In this document: positions 12,516 to 24,600 of the stretch, piece after piece
Layout of the letters: the number at the start of each line of letters is the position of its first letter
Position numbering within the stretch: position 1 is the stretch's first letter
Assembly (NCBI RefSeq): GCF_018139145.2
Contig: NC_059471.1
Location: forward strand, 84,528,520 to 84,592,519
Direction of reading: 5' to 3'
Source: Gymnogyps californianus
Taxonomy: Eukaryota > Chordata > Aves > Accipitriformes > Cathartidae
Length of the DNA: 64,000 nucleotides
Program-made: the position numbers and the translations under genes
Notes under the pieces: model-generated
Database searches by the model: none
Told to the model about the DNA's origin: nothing
Seen by the model: only the letters and a program-made list of their open reading frames with translations

Positions 12516-12646
12516 CTGCTCTTATCTCAACCCATGAGTTTTACTTTATTTTTTCCCAGTTCTCCTCCCCATCCCAGTAGGAGTGGGGAGGGGTGAGTGG
12601 CTGCATGGTGCTTAGTTGCTGGCTGGGGTTAAACCACGACACTTAG

Positions 12647-15600
12647 CAAACGCCCTGGGAGGACTCCTGCCTGCCTGAGCCAGCAATACAGCTTGTCCTG
12701 GTTGCTTGCAGGTTAACCAGCTGGGAGAGAACATGTAACGGAACAAAAAGGTCAGAGATGAAGTTTTCTGCAACAAGGCCTGCATTTTTATCTCCATCTC
12801 TTCAGCCTAATCAAATGGCTGTTGAATGTAATGGAAAGACTTGCAGGCTCCCTCTGGGCCATGGAAGCTGGGAACACCTCCCAGTGGTATACTGACCCCT
12901 CTGCAGAGCAAAACCGACCTGACTTGATTGTCACACCAAGGAAACCCCAGCTCACCACCTAGGTGGGAGCCACGGCGGGTCTGGGTTTTGCAGGGCACGA
13001 TCCCATAGCCAGGCACCAGGAGACTGATGCTGAAACAGCCATACTGCCTGCCGAGGACATCGGGCAGGCCTTGGGAAAAGGCAGTGGCCAGAAGTCTGCT
13101 CCGGGGCTGGTGAGCATTGACCCTGCCTGTGCCCACTTGGCTTCAGACATGAGGATGCAGCATGCCTTCCGATGAACTGTTTTACTGTGTGTAGAAGACA
13201 CACATTCTGCTAGCATTAATGTTTCAGTCTTCTCACTGCCAGTCTAGCTTGAAGGAACTATTACACAGTCTATAAAGTTTAAAAGAACAAGAAAAGCTTA
13301 GTTCCCCATGAAATAGATTGAAACAAAAACCACTCAGAGCACCTTTTCTGCAGCAGCCACACAGACTAGACACAAAACAAGAGTCAGAAATGGAACTGGG
13401 GCTGTAACTAAGAAACAAATTTGCAAGAGAAGATGCCAAAAAAAGTCCAGTTCCAGTTTTTGCTTTAAAAAGAAAAACAGTACTAGATTCTCCAGCCTGG
13501 CAAATAAGGCTGCCAGAAAAATAAAATAATTTTAGAGACTTGCCACTTGTCAGAAATGCAACCTAAATAGCTTTGGCTCATGCTAGAGAGTCAGCGCAAA
13601 GGCATAACAAAACCTGCCCTTGGATTCAAGGGGGTCAGGGTGGTTCTTAAGGTTTCTGTTTCCACTGACAGACACAATTTTCAGTATAAGTGCACGTCCC
13701 TGCAGGAACAACAACAGAGGTATACCAGCAGGAACTATTCTCAAAGCCCAGCTCTGTGGTTGTGTGTATCCAACCCCAGGAGAGGTAAGCTCAGCTGTGG
13801 CGAATGCTGCTCCCACCTCCACTTCCATGTATCATCATGACTTACCAGGCACGAGTAGATTAGCAAAATACATGAACAACTAGAAAGATTGCTGGCACTT
13901 TCTGGCCAGAGTAGGAGAAGTGGGGAGGGATGCATGTGAGAAAGTTTGAGTTGTGAATGAAGTTACTTAGCAGCTACTTTGCTTCCCTGTGAAGAGGGAT
14001 GTATGTAAACTGCTGATCAGGATGAATGCTGGAGAAAAGCCTTCGTGAAATCTGCTATGTATTTTCCAACTCAGACTTCAAGTTAGAGCAGGACTAATAA
14101 TTTATTGCAGATAATTTGCTCGATGATTTCGCTACTTCCCCTGCTCACAAATCATTCGCAAGTAGATTGTGAGTGTCCCTGTTTCTATCCCTCCTCTAAT
14201 TTCTTTAAGTACCCTGGGGCAGCCAAATGCAGATGTAAGGACCACAGGCAAAAACAGAGCTCCTGTAAAGGTAAGAGCACCGACAAATGCCCAGTACCAT
14301 TAGGAGGTTCGCCCGCATCACATGGCAGGAAAGCCTGTGGCAGAAGATGCCGAGGTACAATGTTGTTGAATAGATTATTGAGCTGGAGGGGGTGGGGGGA
14401 GAGGAAAGCACAACAGATTCCCATTGAGTAGCTGTGCCAGGAAGAAATACAAGTGCCAGGGGACGCGTGCAGCTGGTGCTCGGAGGGAGCAGCCATGCAA
14501 TCAGAAAGCAATGGGGGGTGGATAGGCTCACTGCAGCACAGGCTAATTCTGCTCTTGGGGATAAATCACTTGCTGATTTATAACCAAATGAATGGTTCAG
14601 CTCAGGATGGAAAGTCTGGCCTCTTTGATCAGGCGTGTGAGGCTCTGCAAGGGCGCTCGCATGGTCCATGTGCACGGTCATCTGTGGGGAACAGCAAGGC
14701 TTTGCCCAGAGTGCCCCTCTCGCCTGCATACGGCTGCTCCCTAAATTCACAGAGGGGCTACCAGGATTGGGTTGTCATTTGTAGCAGTGGCTTTCTGAGA
14801 AGGAATTGTGCCCCAAGAGGAACCGCAGTGAGCCTCAAAGACCTGCACGTACTTATGCTAATGGAAGAAATTCTTAATGAATTTCTTACAAAGTAGTCAA
14901 GGGCACAAAACATTTAAAAAAGCCAGTGGAAAGCCAACCAGGTAGTGATGACAGTGCCCTGAGCCTGCAGGCTCACATCTTTTGATGTGAAGAGCTTGGT
15001 ATCCCGCTGGCCAAAACTGAGCAGGACCTTAGCTGGTGTATAGGCTGCTAGTCACTTGGCCTTTATTAAAAAATCCAGAAGAAAAAAAATATCGCATTAG
15101 AGGTTTATCAGCAAGAGGGATTTCAGCCCAGATCTGTGTGTTAATAACAAATGTGTATCTTTACACTGACGTCAAACAGCATTAGGAAAAGCATGAATCC
15201 TTATGAAATTCTGCAAACAAAGGCATCAGAAGAGGAAAACAACACAAGACATGATCCGGCAGATCAAGCCTTTCATTAGACTTCTTGTAATGCAAACCTG
15301 GCCACACCTCTGAGGTACAGCAAGCAGGATACTGCGATCAACAGCATCACTCCCTCGCAGAGATCTCCACCAAAGAGCCGGGAGCAGAGCCTGCCACACA
15401 GCAGATGCCACCGCAATTGCCTATATGGTGGAAGGGCTTCTACAGCAGCTGGCTGGATTTCTGGAAGACTGTGTTGCAGGAGTGAGAGCCCAACACGCTG
15501 CTTCATCATTTTGAACCACAATGTTGTGAACAGTCTGTTGTTAAACAAAGTGGAGATGATTATTATTTTTCTTTTTAGCATTTTAAGTAAAACTTCTGGA

Positions 15601-16229
15601 AAACTTGGCACTTTTTGGATTTCCTCATTCTGTCATTTAAGCAATGTTTTGTTCAGCTTTTTATAGACTCTTGATTAAGTTTGAGGACTATGACATGAAT
15701 TTCAGTCTCTTTTTCAAAAAAAAATCCATGTTGTCACTCTAACAGCACAAACTTGTATCTGGATGAGAAATACAGACAGCACTGAACAAACACACATCTT
15801 ACAAAGAAAGGATAAAGAAAAAATCTGAGTTTGCAGTAGGACATTTTTTGCTTCAGCTTCCCCAGTGCTATGAATGAATGCTTGTATAAAACTCTCTTCT
15901 GTTCACTCAGAGTTGTACCAGACAGTAGTCTCTCATTTTAAAACTGGCAAAGGAAAATATCTTTTTCCTCTTAAATTCAGCTGCTGATTTCAATTATTTT
16001 AATAGCTTTACGGATTGAGTCTCTGAAGCTTCTTTGTGCAGGATGAAAAGGTGTTCCTGTGTGTGACTATTCTTTAATCAGTGCTGAAATTTGTTCTTTC
16101 TAATAACACTGCCTCTTTTTAAAAAGCTTATTTCTGCTGTGCTGAGTCTAGGATAAATTTCAAACTGTTAGTACCCATCTAGGGAGAACAGAAGAACTCA
16201 TTTCATATCAAAGCTATTTTCATTCCTAG
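12647..16229. other. Non-coding stretch, weak exon-like blocks only
   Basis: Unique DNA. Two donors follow open frames: AGAG|GTAAGC at about 13786 and AAAG|GTAAGA at about 14271, the second behind a good pyrimidine tract and a 64-base block encoding a Cys/Lys/Arg-rich peptide. Overlapping frames of 181 (minus) and 147 (plus) codons at 14205-14896 cancel as shadows. Nothing is recognised and none is called. Confidence 0.4.
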
Positions 16230-16374
16230 TTGTGTTTGTAGTGGAATAGGAAATGGTGCATCTGTTTTCTACCGAGACTACTTCAAGCCGTCCTTTGTAA
16301 TAAAGCACGAGTTTGATTCACCGCTACTGTTGTTCCAGCTGGACAGTCAGCCTATGCTGTCTGTTAACATAGAG
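16230..16374 (+). CDS. Candidate internal coding exon of an unrecognised gene
   Basis: A 145-base block is bracketed by a good acceptor (TTTTCATTCCTAG before 16230) and a consensus-like donor (GAG|GTATGT at 16375). Read from its second base it gives 48 uninterrupted codons; both other frames meet a stop within seven codons. The peptide looks ordinary and globular, with a stretch reading VFYRDYFKPSFVIKHEF followed by DSPLLLFQLDSQP. The 5' junction would be phase 2 and the 3' junction phase 0. The open frame extends about 79 codons in total (16183-16419), which is not rare by chance. I do not recognise the family and could not find matching neighbouring exons by eye. If real, it belongs to a plus-strand gene whose other exons lie far away. 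A pseudo-exon is the alternative. Confidence 0.4.
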
Positions 16375-19300
16375 GTATGTCTACATGGATACATTTTTAA
16401 CTCAAAATCATTACTATAAATGCAGAACAAAATGGTTGCCAAATAAGCCTATTCCCGTGTTAATTGGACTATCACATTAAACACACACAGACAGAGCATT
16501 TGAAACACAGATCACAAAAATGTCAGTTTTCTCCACTGACTCATTTCACCCCAGATTAGCTGTTGATGTGGCTAATTGGCTGGCCTGCAATCCGCTGCAA
16601 TCCAGATAGGGTAGATGGAAAGGGCATATTGGTGATGCTTATGAAAAAAAAAAAGACTACTCCTCATGTTGTGGCTAATCTATAGTCCTACATTTCAATT
16701 AGCTATTCCAGTAATAGGATGAAAGATCATTGCTTGCATTCAGTAACAAACCAGAAATCAGGAACTTAATGTTCTCATCTGCCAGGCAGTTTTTCTGACT
16801 TTTAGACCAATTGACAGTAGCTATAAAACCATTATAAAATACAGCATGATTTAAAAGATGCAGCTCTCATCTTCCTCAACATTGTTCAAAATAGCTTTAG
16901 TTACATATAATTTTCCAAATAAGGCAATGTCAAACTTTATCAGCAAGGGTCCACTACTAAAGAAACTTTTTGTGAATACCTAGAATTTAACATTTGTTCT
17001 TCAGCTTTCTAATAAATCAAGTCTGCTACAAATGCCTGCATTTTCAAAGTCCAACCAGAAATAGATTTAACTGAATGACACATGCAACATAATAAATGAA
17101 CTTTCCAGCACTTCAGGTAGGAACTCAACAGAATTAAAATAATATATTAAAATTACAGATTTATGTATAATGTACCTGAAAGTATGCTGGAATTTCAGAA
17201 GATTAATAAATTGGGGTTTTTTTCTAAAAGGACAATATTGGGAGTAAAGACACAGTGATCCTTTAGATCTCATTCTTGCATTTTTAAATGCATTTGAGAT
17301 ATAACAACTCTTTTGAGAATTCCTATTTTCATGTTTTCATCTTAGATGCCTAAATATCTTTAGCAGTCAGGCTTCTAAAAGCAGATGCTCCCCAGAATTT
17401 CAATGAGACTTTTGACTACAGTAATTTTGGACATTAAAGTTAAAAATAAAAACTCTGAAGAGACATGAATCTTTTTCTAGGTGGGGGGGTGTGTGTGTGA
17501 TTTTTTTATAACTCTAATAACCAAAGCAAGAGCTGCAAGAGAATGCCATGAAGTATTGTAAATCTTCATTCAATTACCTTCAACTTATCTCCTGCTACAT
17601 TTTTTTTCACCTGTCATTTGAATTCAAGCTACCTTTATATCCAGTATGACTTTATGACTTATGTCCTGTCCACAGCCATTTTCCTTCTGCTTGACCACAC
17701 TTCCCACAACTAACTCGTTCCACAACAAACTACAGCCTCTCTGATGGCTTCAGGTTTGTGACAGGGCAGTCACTTCATAATGTGAACTGTACATTATATG
17801 TTGCATGATGTTACAAACTGCAGACTAGCTCTATTTTCCAACAAAGAGACGCTCCTGAAGAGTAAAAAGGACCTACCTCTATACTCCATGCATGCACGCC
17901 TGCTTTTCCCCAGGGCAGAGCTGGGCTGAGAGAGGCCGGTGCAATGCCAGATAGCCAGTCCTGTGGGCTGGCCATGCCTAGAGAAGACCATGGTGTCATT
18001 AGGAAACCTGCAGTGCTTTGCTGTAGCCACAGCTATCTAAAGACACAGTCCAGACAAGTGTTGCATTTGAAGACGTATATTTTATTAGATTAACTGAAAA
18101 ACTGGACAAGCTGTTGAGTGCCCAAAGCTAAATACAAGTTGAGAAAATTATTCAGAGTTTAACTGGATGTATACAAGCTGGACCAATTAAAAGCTGGTAG
18201 CTGTCACTCGTGCAGCAAAGGGAGAGAGGGTGAGAGATGACCAGCTAGCTACGTCCTAGGGGAAACAGCTAGAAAAAATATTTTATAACCTATATGGAGA
18301 GGTTACAAAACCAATCACAAAACCAACACCTCTGTTATCACCACCTTTTTCTCATTACTACTATCAATTTTTATTCCTAGATCTGTCTTTCAAAATTGTT
18401 TATAGGTTTCCCTTGAGGAGCAGGGCTGAGAGATCAGAGATGAAGTGGCTGCTTTGCAAGGCATGTGTCCACGGGCCGTGAGGTTTTCCTCCTGTATTGA
18501 AGGTGGTGGCTGCAGGTTCCAGCCTGGGCCCCCATGATGGCTGAGTTTCCTCTGCGTGGTGACCATGCAGACCTGCGGAGCACAGTCCCACATGGTGGGA
18601 CATGCCAGTGTGAGGTCTGGGAGAGGTGGGAAGTTTTCTGCCATGGCAGTGGAAATGCTGGCAAGCCCCGGTGCAGGCACAGCCTTGCTACAGCCAGAGC
18701 GGTGCAGACCATGGGGAGGTGCAGACTTTGCTGAAAGGGAGTGCAGCTGCTTTGCCAGTCTGTTTGACAGCTAAGATACGTGAGTCAGGAAAGATCACCC
18801 TTAAACTGAGCACCGAGCAGAAGCAGTTCATTGCTGGCATTAACCTCCCTCTCTGTCAATTGCTCCTATCTGGAGGGGGGCACAGCAGAAATAAAAAACC
18901 AGGAGGCACAAAATCAGTGGCAGAGAGAGGCAGATAAGATCTAATTTCCTTGGTTTGGGAAGTCTTGCTAGTGAGCAAGGTGAAAAAAGACCTCCATCGC
19001 ATGGTACCGGGTGGAAATGAGGGATCTCAGAGGATCTGCTTTTTCAGCCATTGCTGTTACCGGATTCCCATGGTTCATTTTTATTTCAAAGTGGAGTTTC
19101 TGGGGACTGGAGCAGCCCAGGGACTTCAGAGGAAGCCAAATAAAACTAGATGAATGAGCAGTGGCAGTAATGATTTTTCAGCAGCGACAATTTCAAGCAG
19201 GGATAAAAGCAAGAAAATTGGAAGAAATGCTTTGACGCATAGTAAGAGCCTACAAATGGTAAGCATCGTTTTGGACAGCTCACTGGAAAACTCTGTGTGA

Positions 19301-19822
19301 CAGCAGGTAAAAAAAATGTCAGAAGAAAAACTAGTCTGGCTCTCAGCCCGAGACCTGAGAGTGGCTGGAAGACTGGTAAAATGTCAAGAAGAAGAGCACT
19401 GACATATTGTTTTACAGCCTTAAATGTACTGGCGTGGCTATGGCTACAAGCCTGGGCCACTCCATGGCCTTTAAAAATGTATGTCCATTATCCCACAGCC
19501 TCACCCACCCACCATGCCTACTGGTTATTATAGCCCTTTATTTGCTTTCAGTTCAGTTCAGAGATCTCAAGTTAAAAGCTCTGATCAGGTTTGAAGTCTG
19601 ACTGGGTTTTACACTGGCTGAAACATCAGGTGCCTTTTCAGTAAGTCTTGTAGTTGCTTCAGAAGTGAACGTTTGTTTTCAGAATGTATTTGAAGGCTAC
19701 AGCCTATATTTCATTTGCATTCAAGATCCTTCCTATCTGTTGGGCACCTTAAATCCTTCCAGTGAGGCTAAATACCTACACAAAGCATGCAGGTAGACAC
19801 TACACTAGAGACAGAACCATGC
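16375..19822. other. Non-coding stretch, no gene supported
   Basis: AT-rich unique DNA with an A11 run at 16644-16654 and a short G7-(GT)n tract at 17483-17499. A GC-richer patch at 18400-18780 carries overlapping short frames on both strands that look like shadows. Confidence 0.5.
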
Positions 19823-20405
19823 TGTCGTGGTTTAACCCCAGCCGGCAGCTAAGCACCACGCAGCCGCTCGCTCACTGCCCCCCACCCCTGGGATGGGGGA
19901 GAGAATCAGGAAAAAAAAAACTTGTGAGTTGAGATAAAGACAGTTTAATAGGACAGAAAGGAATGAAAAACAATTATAATGATAATAATAATATGACAAT
20001 AGCAATACTAAAAGAATTAAACTATACAAAGCAAGTGGTGCACAATGCAATTGCTCACCACTCGTTGACCGACGCCCAGTTAGTTCCCGAGCAGCGATCT
20101 GCCCCTCCCAGTTAACTCCCCCCAGTTTATATACTGGGCACGATGTCATATGGTATGGAATATCCCTTTGGCTAGTTTAGGTCAGCTGTCCTGGCTGTGT
20201 CCCCTCCCAACTTCTTGTGCCCCTCCAGCCTTCTTGCTGGTTGGGCATGAGAAGCTGAAAAATCCTTGACTTAGTATAAACACTACATAGCAACAATTAA
20301 AAACATCAGTGTGTTATCAACATTATTTTCCTACTAAATCCAAAACACTGCACTATACCAGCTACTAGGAAGAAAATTAACTCTGTCCCAGCCGAAACCA
20401 GGACA
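19823..20405 (-). mobile_element. Solo LTR, same ERVL-like family (copy B), minus orientation
   Basis: A 583-bp element with intact family termini: plus-strand start TGTCGTGGTTTAACCCCAG and end CAGCCGAAACCAGGACA. In minus sense its TATA box is at 20126-20133 and its ATTAAA poly(A) signal at 19944-19949. No internal gag, pol or env sequence adjoins it. Unlike copies A and C, the flanks do not match: CATGC precedes and GGGAT follows. Possible reasons are recombination between elements at different loci, a flank mutation, or a rearrangement after insertion. Confidence 0.85.
20126..20133 (-). promoter_or_regulatory. LTR copy B TATA box
   Basis: TTTATATA on the plus strand is the complement of TATATAAA, at the same place relative to the ends as in copy A. 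Confidence 0.55.
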
Positions 20406-20748
20406 GGGATATTCGGTGCTCAAGTTCATCATACACATATATACATGCATGCAGCAATTTTGCTATTTCTTTTCCAGATTTGTTTTCTTTCTTAACTGCA
20501 TTTCCAGTTACTCACAATTACATGAGCCATTTAAATTTCCTATTTCCGACATTTCGGTTCTGGTCTCTCCTTAAGAGGAATCTTTACAGAGTTTCCCATG
20601 AAGTCAGAACTCCTCTATACCCTGGAAGGACTGACATCAGTTTTATGGCTTCCATCCTGTCTGATGCAGGTGAATGTAATTTAGACTTGCACAGTTTTTG
20701 AAACAAAATATTGTAGTGGTGGATCACACACACCAACTGAAGACATAC
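20406..20748. other. Non-coding stretch
   Basis: Unique DNA between LTR copy B and the exon candidate on the minus strand; a short CATATATACATGCATGC alternating purine-pyrimidine patch near 20435. No gene seen. Confidence 0.5.
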
Positions 20749-20883
20749 TAAGAATGTCCCACCATCAGGAAAGATCAATCCAAGTGCTGTAGTTATGATG
20801 GCCTGGGGTTTGCCATTTTCTGGAATTGGGAAATCCTGTTTGGGAACTGAAGCCAGCTTTGTGTTCATGTTCCCCCACTGTTG
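20749..20883 (-). CDS. Candidate internal coding exon, minus strand, unrecognised
   Basis: In minus sense a pyrimidine tract (TCCTCTCCCTTTTTTCTC) leads to GGAGGTCAG, then 135 open bases (45 codons) ending at a GTATGT donor just after 20749. Both junctions would be phase 0, so the block could be skipped without a frame shift. The peptide contains VPKQDFPIPENGKPQ and a hydrophobic stretch AIITTALGLIFPDGG. One of the other frames stops within six codons. An overlapping plus-strand frame of 72 codons also exists. I do not recognise the family. A chance splice-flanked frame is a serious alternative. Confidence 0.28.
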
Positions 20884-21464
20884 CTGACCTCCAAGAGAAA
20901 AAAGGGAGAGGAAAATGCATACACAGGAATGAAAAGCTAGAAGGACCCTGTAGGCATTCCTTCTGCAGAGCAAAGAAGGTGGTTTTTAGAAAGATCATGA
21001 AGCTTAATAGAGAGCTGAATGCCAGAAAAAAGGGGAGCAAGTGAGAGTTAAAATACTAAAGAGATGAAAAATATGATTCAAGTCCTAGAAAGAATGTGTT
21101 GAATAATTCTAAAACAGGGTGAAGCCTGTGTAGTGGGAGTGTTGAAAGTGAAGTGACAAGCTGAGGGGAGGCACAGAACTGACCACTGAGATGGAGGGTG
21201 GGATGTAAAGGATAAGTCAAAACTAGAAAGAGGAATAAGTGCACTGAAGGGAGAGACAGGTCAACAGACATACCAGACTAGATGAGAAGAAATACAGGAG
21301 GGTTGAAATCTGATTGCCTGTACAGATGAGAATCCCGAATGGCTGTGGACAGAAGGGCTGTGATTTGTTTAACTGAGTAAACTTCACCCATCCAACTTGG
21401 ATGTGTGCGTATGTGTGTGCCTGCATGCACTCACATGTCTGCAAGCTCACAGAAAGGATAGGGG
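20884..21464. other. Non-coding stretch
   Basis: Unique purine-rich DNA on the plus strand, the pyrimidine-rich complement of which precedes the minus-strand exon candidate. No gene seen. Confidence 0.5.
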
Positions 21465-21665
21465 ATGAAAGGAAGACCCTTCTTGCTCCAACTCTGCCTT
21501 GTGTTTGCTCTGTTAGTCTGTCTCCTTATCAATGCACATGCTCGGGGCTTTGTGGATGATGGGAATTATTCCTTTCCTACCAGTCAAAGCCAAGTTGCAA
21601 GGAAAGTTCACATTCAGGGGATGCAGAAGAAAAGTACTGCATTTTGGAATTCACCTCATCCCTGA
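21465..21665 (+). CDS. Candidate small secreted peptide ORF, 66 codons
   Basis: An ATG with G at -3 (AGGGGATGA) opens a 66-codon frame. Residues 1-4 are MKGR, residues 6-22 form a strong hydrophobic core (FLLQLCLVFALLVCLLI), and NAHA at 23-26 is a good signal-peptidase site. The remainder of about 40 residues would be secreted; it has no cysteine and contains basic pairs (ARK, QKK). This matches the layout of a prepropeptide but not any family I recognise. There is no visible promoter, splice signal or nearby exon, and hydrophobic starts arise by chance in pyrimidine-rich DNA. The start chosen is the first in-frame ATG. Confidence 0.25.
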   Translation: MKGRPFLLQLCLVFALLVCLLINAHARGFVDDGNYSFPTSQSQVARKVHIQGMQKKSTAFWNSPHP

Positions 21666-24600
21666 ACCATAGGAGTAACTGTCATTTTATTTGTATTCTC
21701 CTACTCTTTTCCACATATACCATATCTACTGCCTGCTTGTATTGAATCAATGCCTTCTAATCTCAGCTCTTATGAAATCTTTAAGGCAATAAGTTTAGCA
21801 AGAAGAACCAGCAACTGTTTTCAACTCTGACTTTAACAAGGTGTTCTGCATATTGTTCTCTTATTCTTGGATTACAATGATTATTTCTCAGTCATAGCAC
21901 TTCACATTTAGAGGCAATACCACTGCATTCATGTCTTCTAGTTTGGGAAGACTTTCTAAGATCAGCAACTGTTGTGAAGTGATATACCCAGAAGTTTAGG
22001 AAAGGCGAGAAGAGGCAGCTCCTCAAGCAGTGGCACAGCTAGTGTTCATGGAAGCACCACAGAAGCCAGTGACGAGTCAAGACATCCTTCATCTAAGATC
22101 ACTCATTTGGCAGGGCTTAGATAGCTTGAAGGCCCCTGAGAAGAATGTCACTTGGATGTTGGGCAGATTTCTGATCAGACCTTTCCTGTGGAGAGGAAGC
22201 TGGCAGGCTAGAAGCTCTAGGATTGTAGGCACGAGGTTCACAGTCCCCCCCCAGCAGCAACGCTTCCACTGCCAAATGCAGAGAATTGTAGTCAAGAGGC
22301 TTGGCCATGCAGAATTACACAGAATCACGTGTAATTCGGAGCAGAGCATCTGGAAGGCAGGCACTGGCAGAGGCAGGTCCCTAGCAGAGCCCATCCCCGA
22401 GCCATCGCTGAGAAAACAGCAAGAGCACGCTGAGTGGCAAAACAGAGCAGCCCTTACAGCTGGGACTAGAAACCAGAGAGCAGCTGCAGGAAGCAAAGGC
22501 AAAGCAGTTTTTTTCCTCTGCATCCACAAGCAGTGACTGCCAGCAAAAGAGGAAAACAGTCAAGTACGTGACAACAGGGGACACTGAAGTGCTGGATATG
22601 TTAATCGCCTCAGGAGGCCAACCATAACTAGTGCAGAGCTGAAGTACTGACTTCTGTGTAACAGGGAGAATATGTGGGAAATGCTTGTAATCAGATGACA
22701 AAGAGGAAAACAAGACTGCCTCATTCAGAGGCTGGATGCTGGCTGAATATCTTGCCCCTGAAGGGACAACCCAGAACTCACCCTTGACACACCAATGGGA
22801 AATGACCATGCAAAGGATACCTGAGCAGTGAATACCTTCCTGATGATACAGAGATGAAAAAAGTTCAGAAATTATTTAAAAGACTCATGGCAGAGGGGCA
22901 TATATAGAGTTTGGTGCTCTAGTCCCCAGGGTACCATGCACACACTGAAGCAAGCGTCTCACGGTGAAGCAATTCCTAGCATTTGAAAGAAGATTAATGA
23001 AGGCCATCAGACACCAGACTGCGCCGAGGATGCACAGGATGGATGCAAACAGGCAGTGAGGCTGGCTCAGAGGAAATCCTCACAGGCAGAGCTACACTGA
23101 CCTGGGGGAAACCTTCAGTCTGAAGCAAAGGGAGCACTTAGTCATCAAAAGTCAGATACAAACCAAAGGCCGGACATAGTGACTTTAGCGGTGAAACTAG
23201 GGCCACAGGCACAGCAAGGTAGGGGGTAAAAGCTTCAGAGCTTGTAGTAGGAAGCCAACACCAATAAGAACTGTTGTGGAAGCAAACCCAAAATCAGGTT
23301 GGGGTTTGCACACCAGTCCTTCTGTCTGGGCTGGAAAATGGAGCAAGAAGGTGAAGACGTCTGCACTGGGGAGGAGGAGCTCTCAGAGCAGCAGAGCTGA
23401 CAGACCCCACACACTACCTGCTTATTATCCAGAGGGAAATGGATGCTTTTAAGGGAGGCAGTATGACGGGAGTGGCAGAGTGCTTTGGGAAGGAGAACAG
23501 AAAAGTATGTACATGGTATGATGTTTCATTGGAAATGGCACAAACCGAGTAGGCTGTAGGGATCCAGGTTACAGGATCCTGTTACACACAAGTGTTACAG
23601 GACTAATTTTTTTATTTGAAAAAAATTGTGAGTCCATTAAAAAGCAAGCAAACCATGAAGTAATGCAGTGAGTCACACCTGCCCACCTCTAGCCATGAGG
23701 AAGTGTGCCAGCAGGCAGAGGAGCCACATCTGTTCTGCATCTCATCAGCCCCTGGAGCGATAACGCCGAAGGCTTTTAGGAGGCTGAGTCTGCTACAGTC
23801 AGAGCTATCTTGGACAGTGGAAAGCCATTCTTAAAATCCCCACATCCATTCATCCCATGTCCTCCTTTAAAGTGCATTAGCAGACACCCTCAGCAGCTTC
23901 CTCTATAGCCCAGAGCAAATCACCATGCCAGTCCTCTTCAGCCCAGCCAGCCACCAGACGGTTCCAGTGTGGAGAAGTCCAGGTCACTGGAAGTGCACCA
24001 GTCTTTGTGACCCTGTGGGCAGGGCAGTTCAGAGAAGACTTCACACGCTAAGTTTCCTTACTGTATTCCTTTCTTCAGCCTCCTGCATTACCAGCTCTGT
24101 ATCATGGGGTTGCCAGAAAAAGAAAAAAAAAAAAAAGACCCCTGCTACTCTCATATTTTCTCCATCTGGTCCTTAAAGGCTCATGAGCAATTCCATCTGC
24201 AAACCTCCCCACCTCAGGGTGACTCTTTATGCCCAAAACCTTCTCTCTGGAAGCATCATCTGATGCATCCAAGTGCCATCCAGCTGTCCTGCCTCCTCCC
24301 CTCAGGGCCAAAAGGGATGCATTACCACTAAAAGAAAGTTAAATACAGTTTATTAAGAGATCCAGGTGTCCTTTCACCCCCAACTGGAAACTGTTAGTAT
24401 TAATCACTTTTTGATTTATTTGAACTGACCTTCTTGGTGAAACATTAGTGACATGTGTTTGTTCTCCTGCCATGAGCAAACGCTGAGAACACAAAAGCCA
24501 AGGCCAAGCAAAGAAAAATGTATTTCAATATTTACTTTGGAGGTGACAGAAAATTATCAATGAAGAGTTCTCTTCCAATTAATGTTATCACTGCTGTTGC

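Larger units (their letters stand above)
12035..12641 (+). mobile_element. Solo LTR, avian ERVL-like family (copy A), plus orientation
   Basis: A 607-bp LTR ending in GGGTTAAACCACGACA and beginning CCTGGTTTCGGCTGGG after a mutated terminus (TTAC where the family has TGTC). The same family recurs in minus orientation at 19823-20405 and 35176-35778, which fixes its ends. It has a TATA box, a poly(A) signal and no internal retroviral sequence on either side, so it is a solo LTR left by recombination between the two LTRs of a provirus. The exact CTTAG duplication confirms the boundaries. A T-run and an ATT microsatellite lie between TATA and poly(A) signal and account for the low-complexity frames there. 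The class assignment rests on the 5-bp duplication and on memory of avian LTR consensus sequences. Confidence 0.88.
12030..12646 (+). repeat. 5-bp target-site duplication CTTAG around a solo LTR
   Basis: CTTAG occurs at 12030-12034 and again at 12642-12646, directly abutting both ends of the LTR at 12035-12641. A 5-bp duplication fits integration by an ERVL-type (class III) element; class I usually gives 4 bp and class II 6 bp. Confidence 0.85.

Noticed and set aside
12360..12596. 78-codon Phe/Ile-rich frame
   Set aside because: It lies wholly inside LTR copy A and reads the T-run and ATT microsatellite.
14205..14270. Cys/Lys-rich 64-base exon-like block before AAAG|GTAAGA
   Set aside because: Too short to judge. 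The cysteine pattern does not match a growth-factor exon I can name.
14205..14896. Opposing frames of 181 (minus) and 147 (plus) codons
   Set aside because: They overlap, lack recognisable domains, and have no supporting start or splice context.
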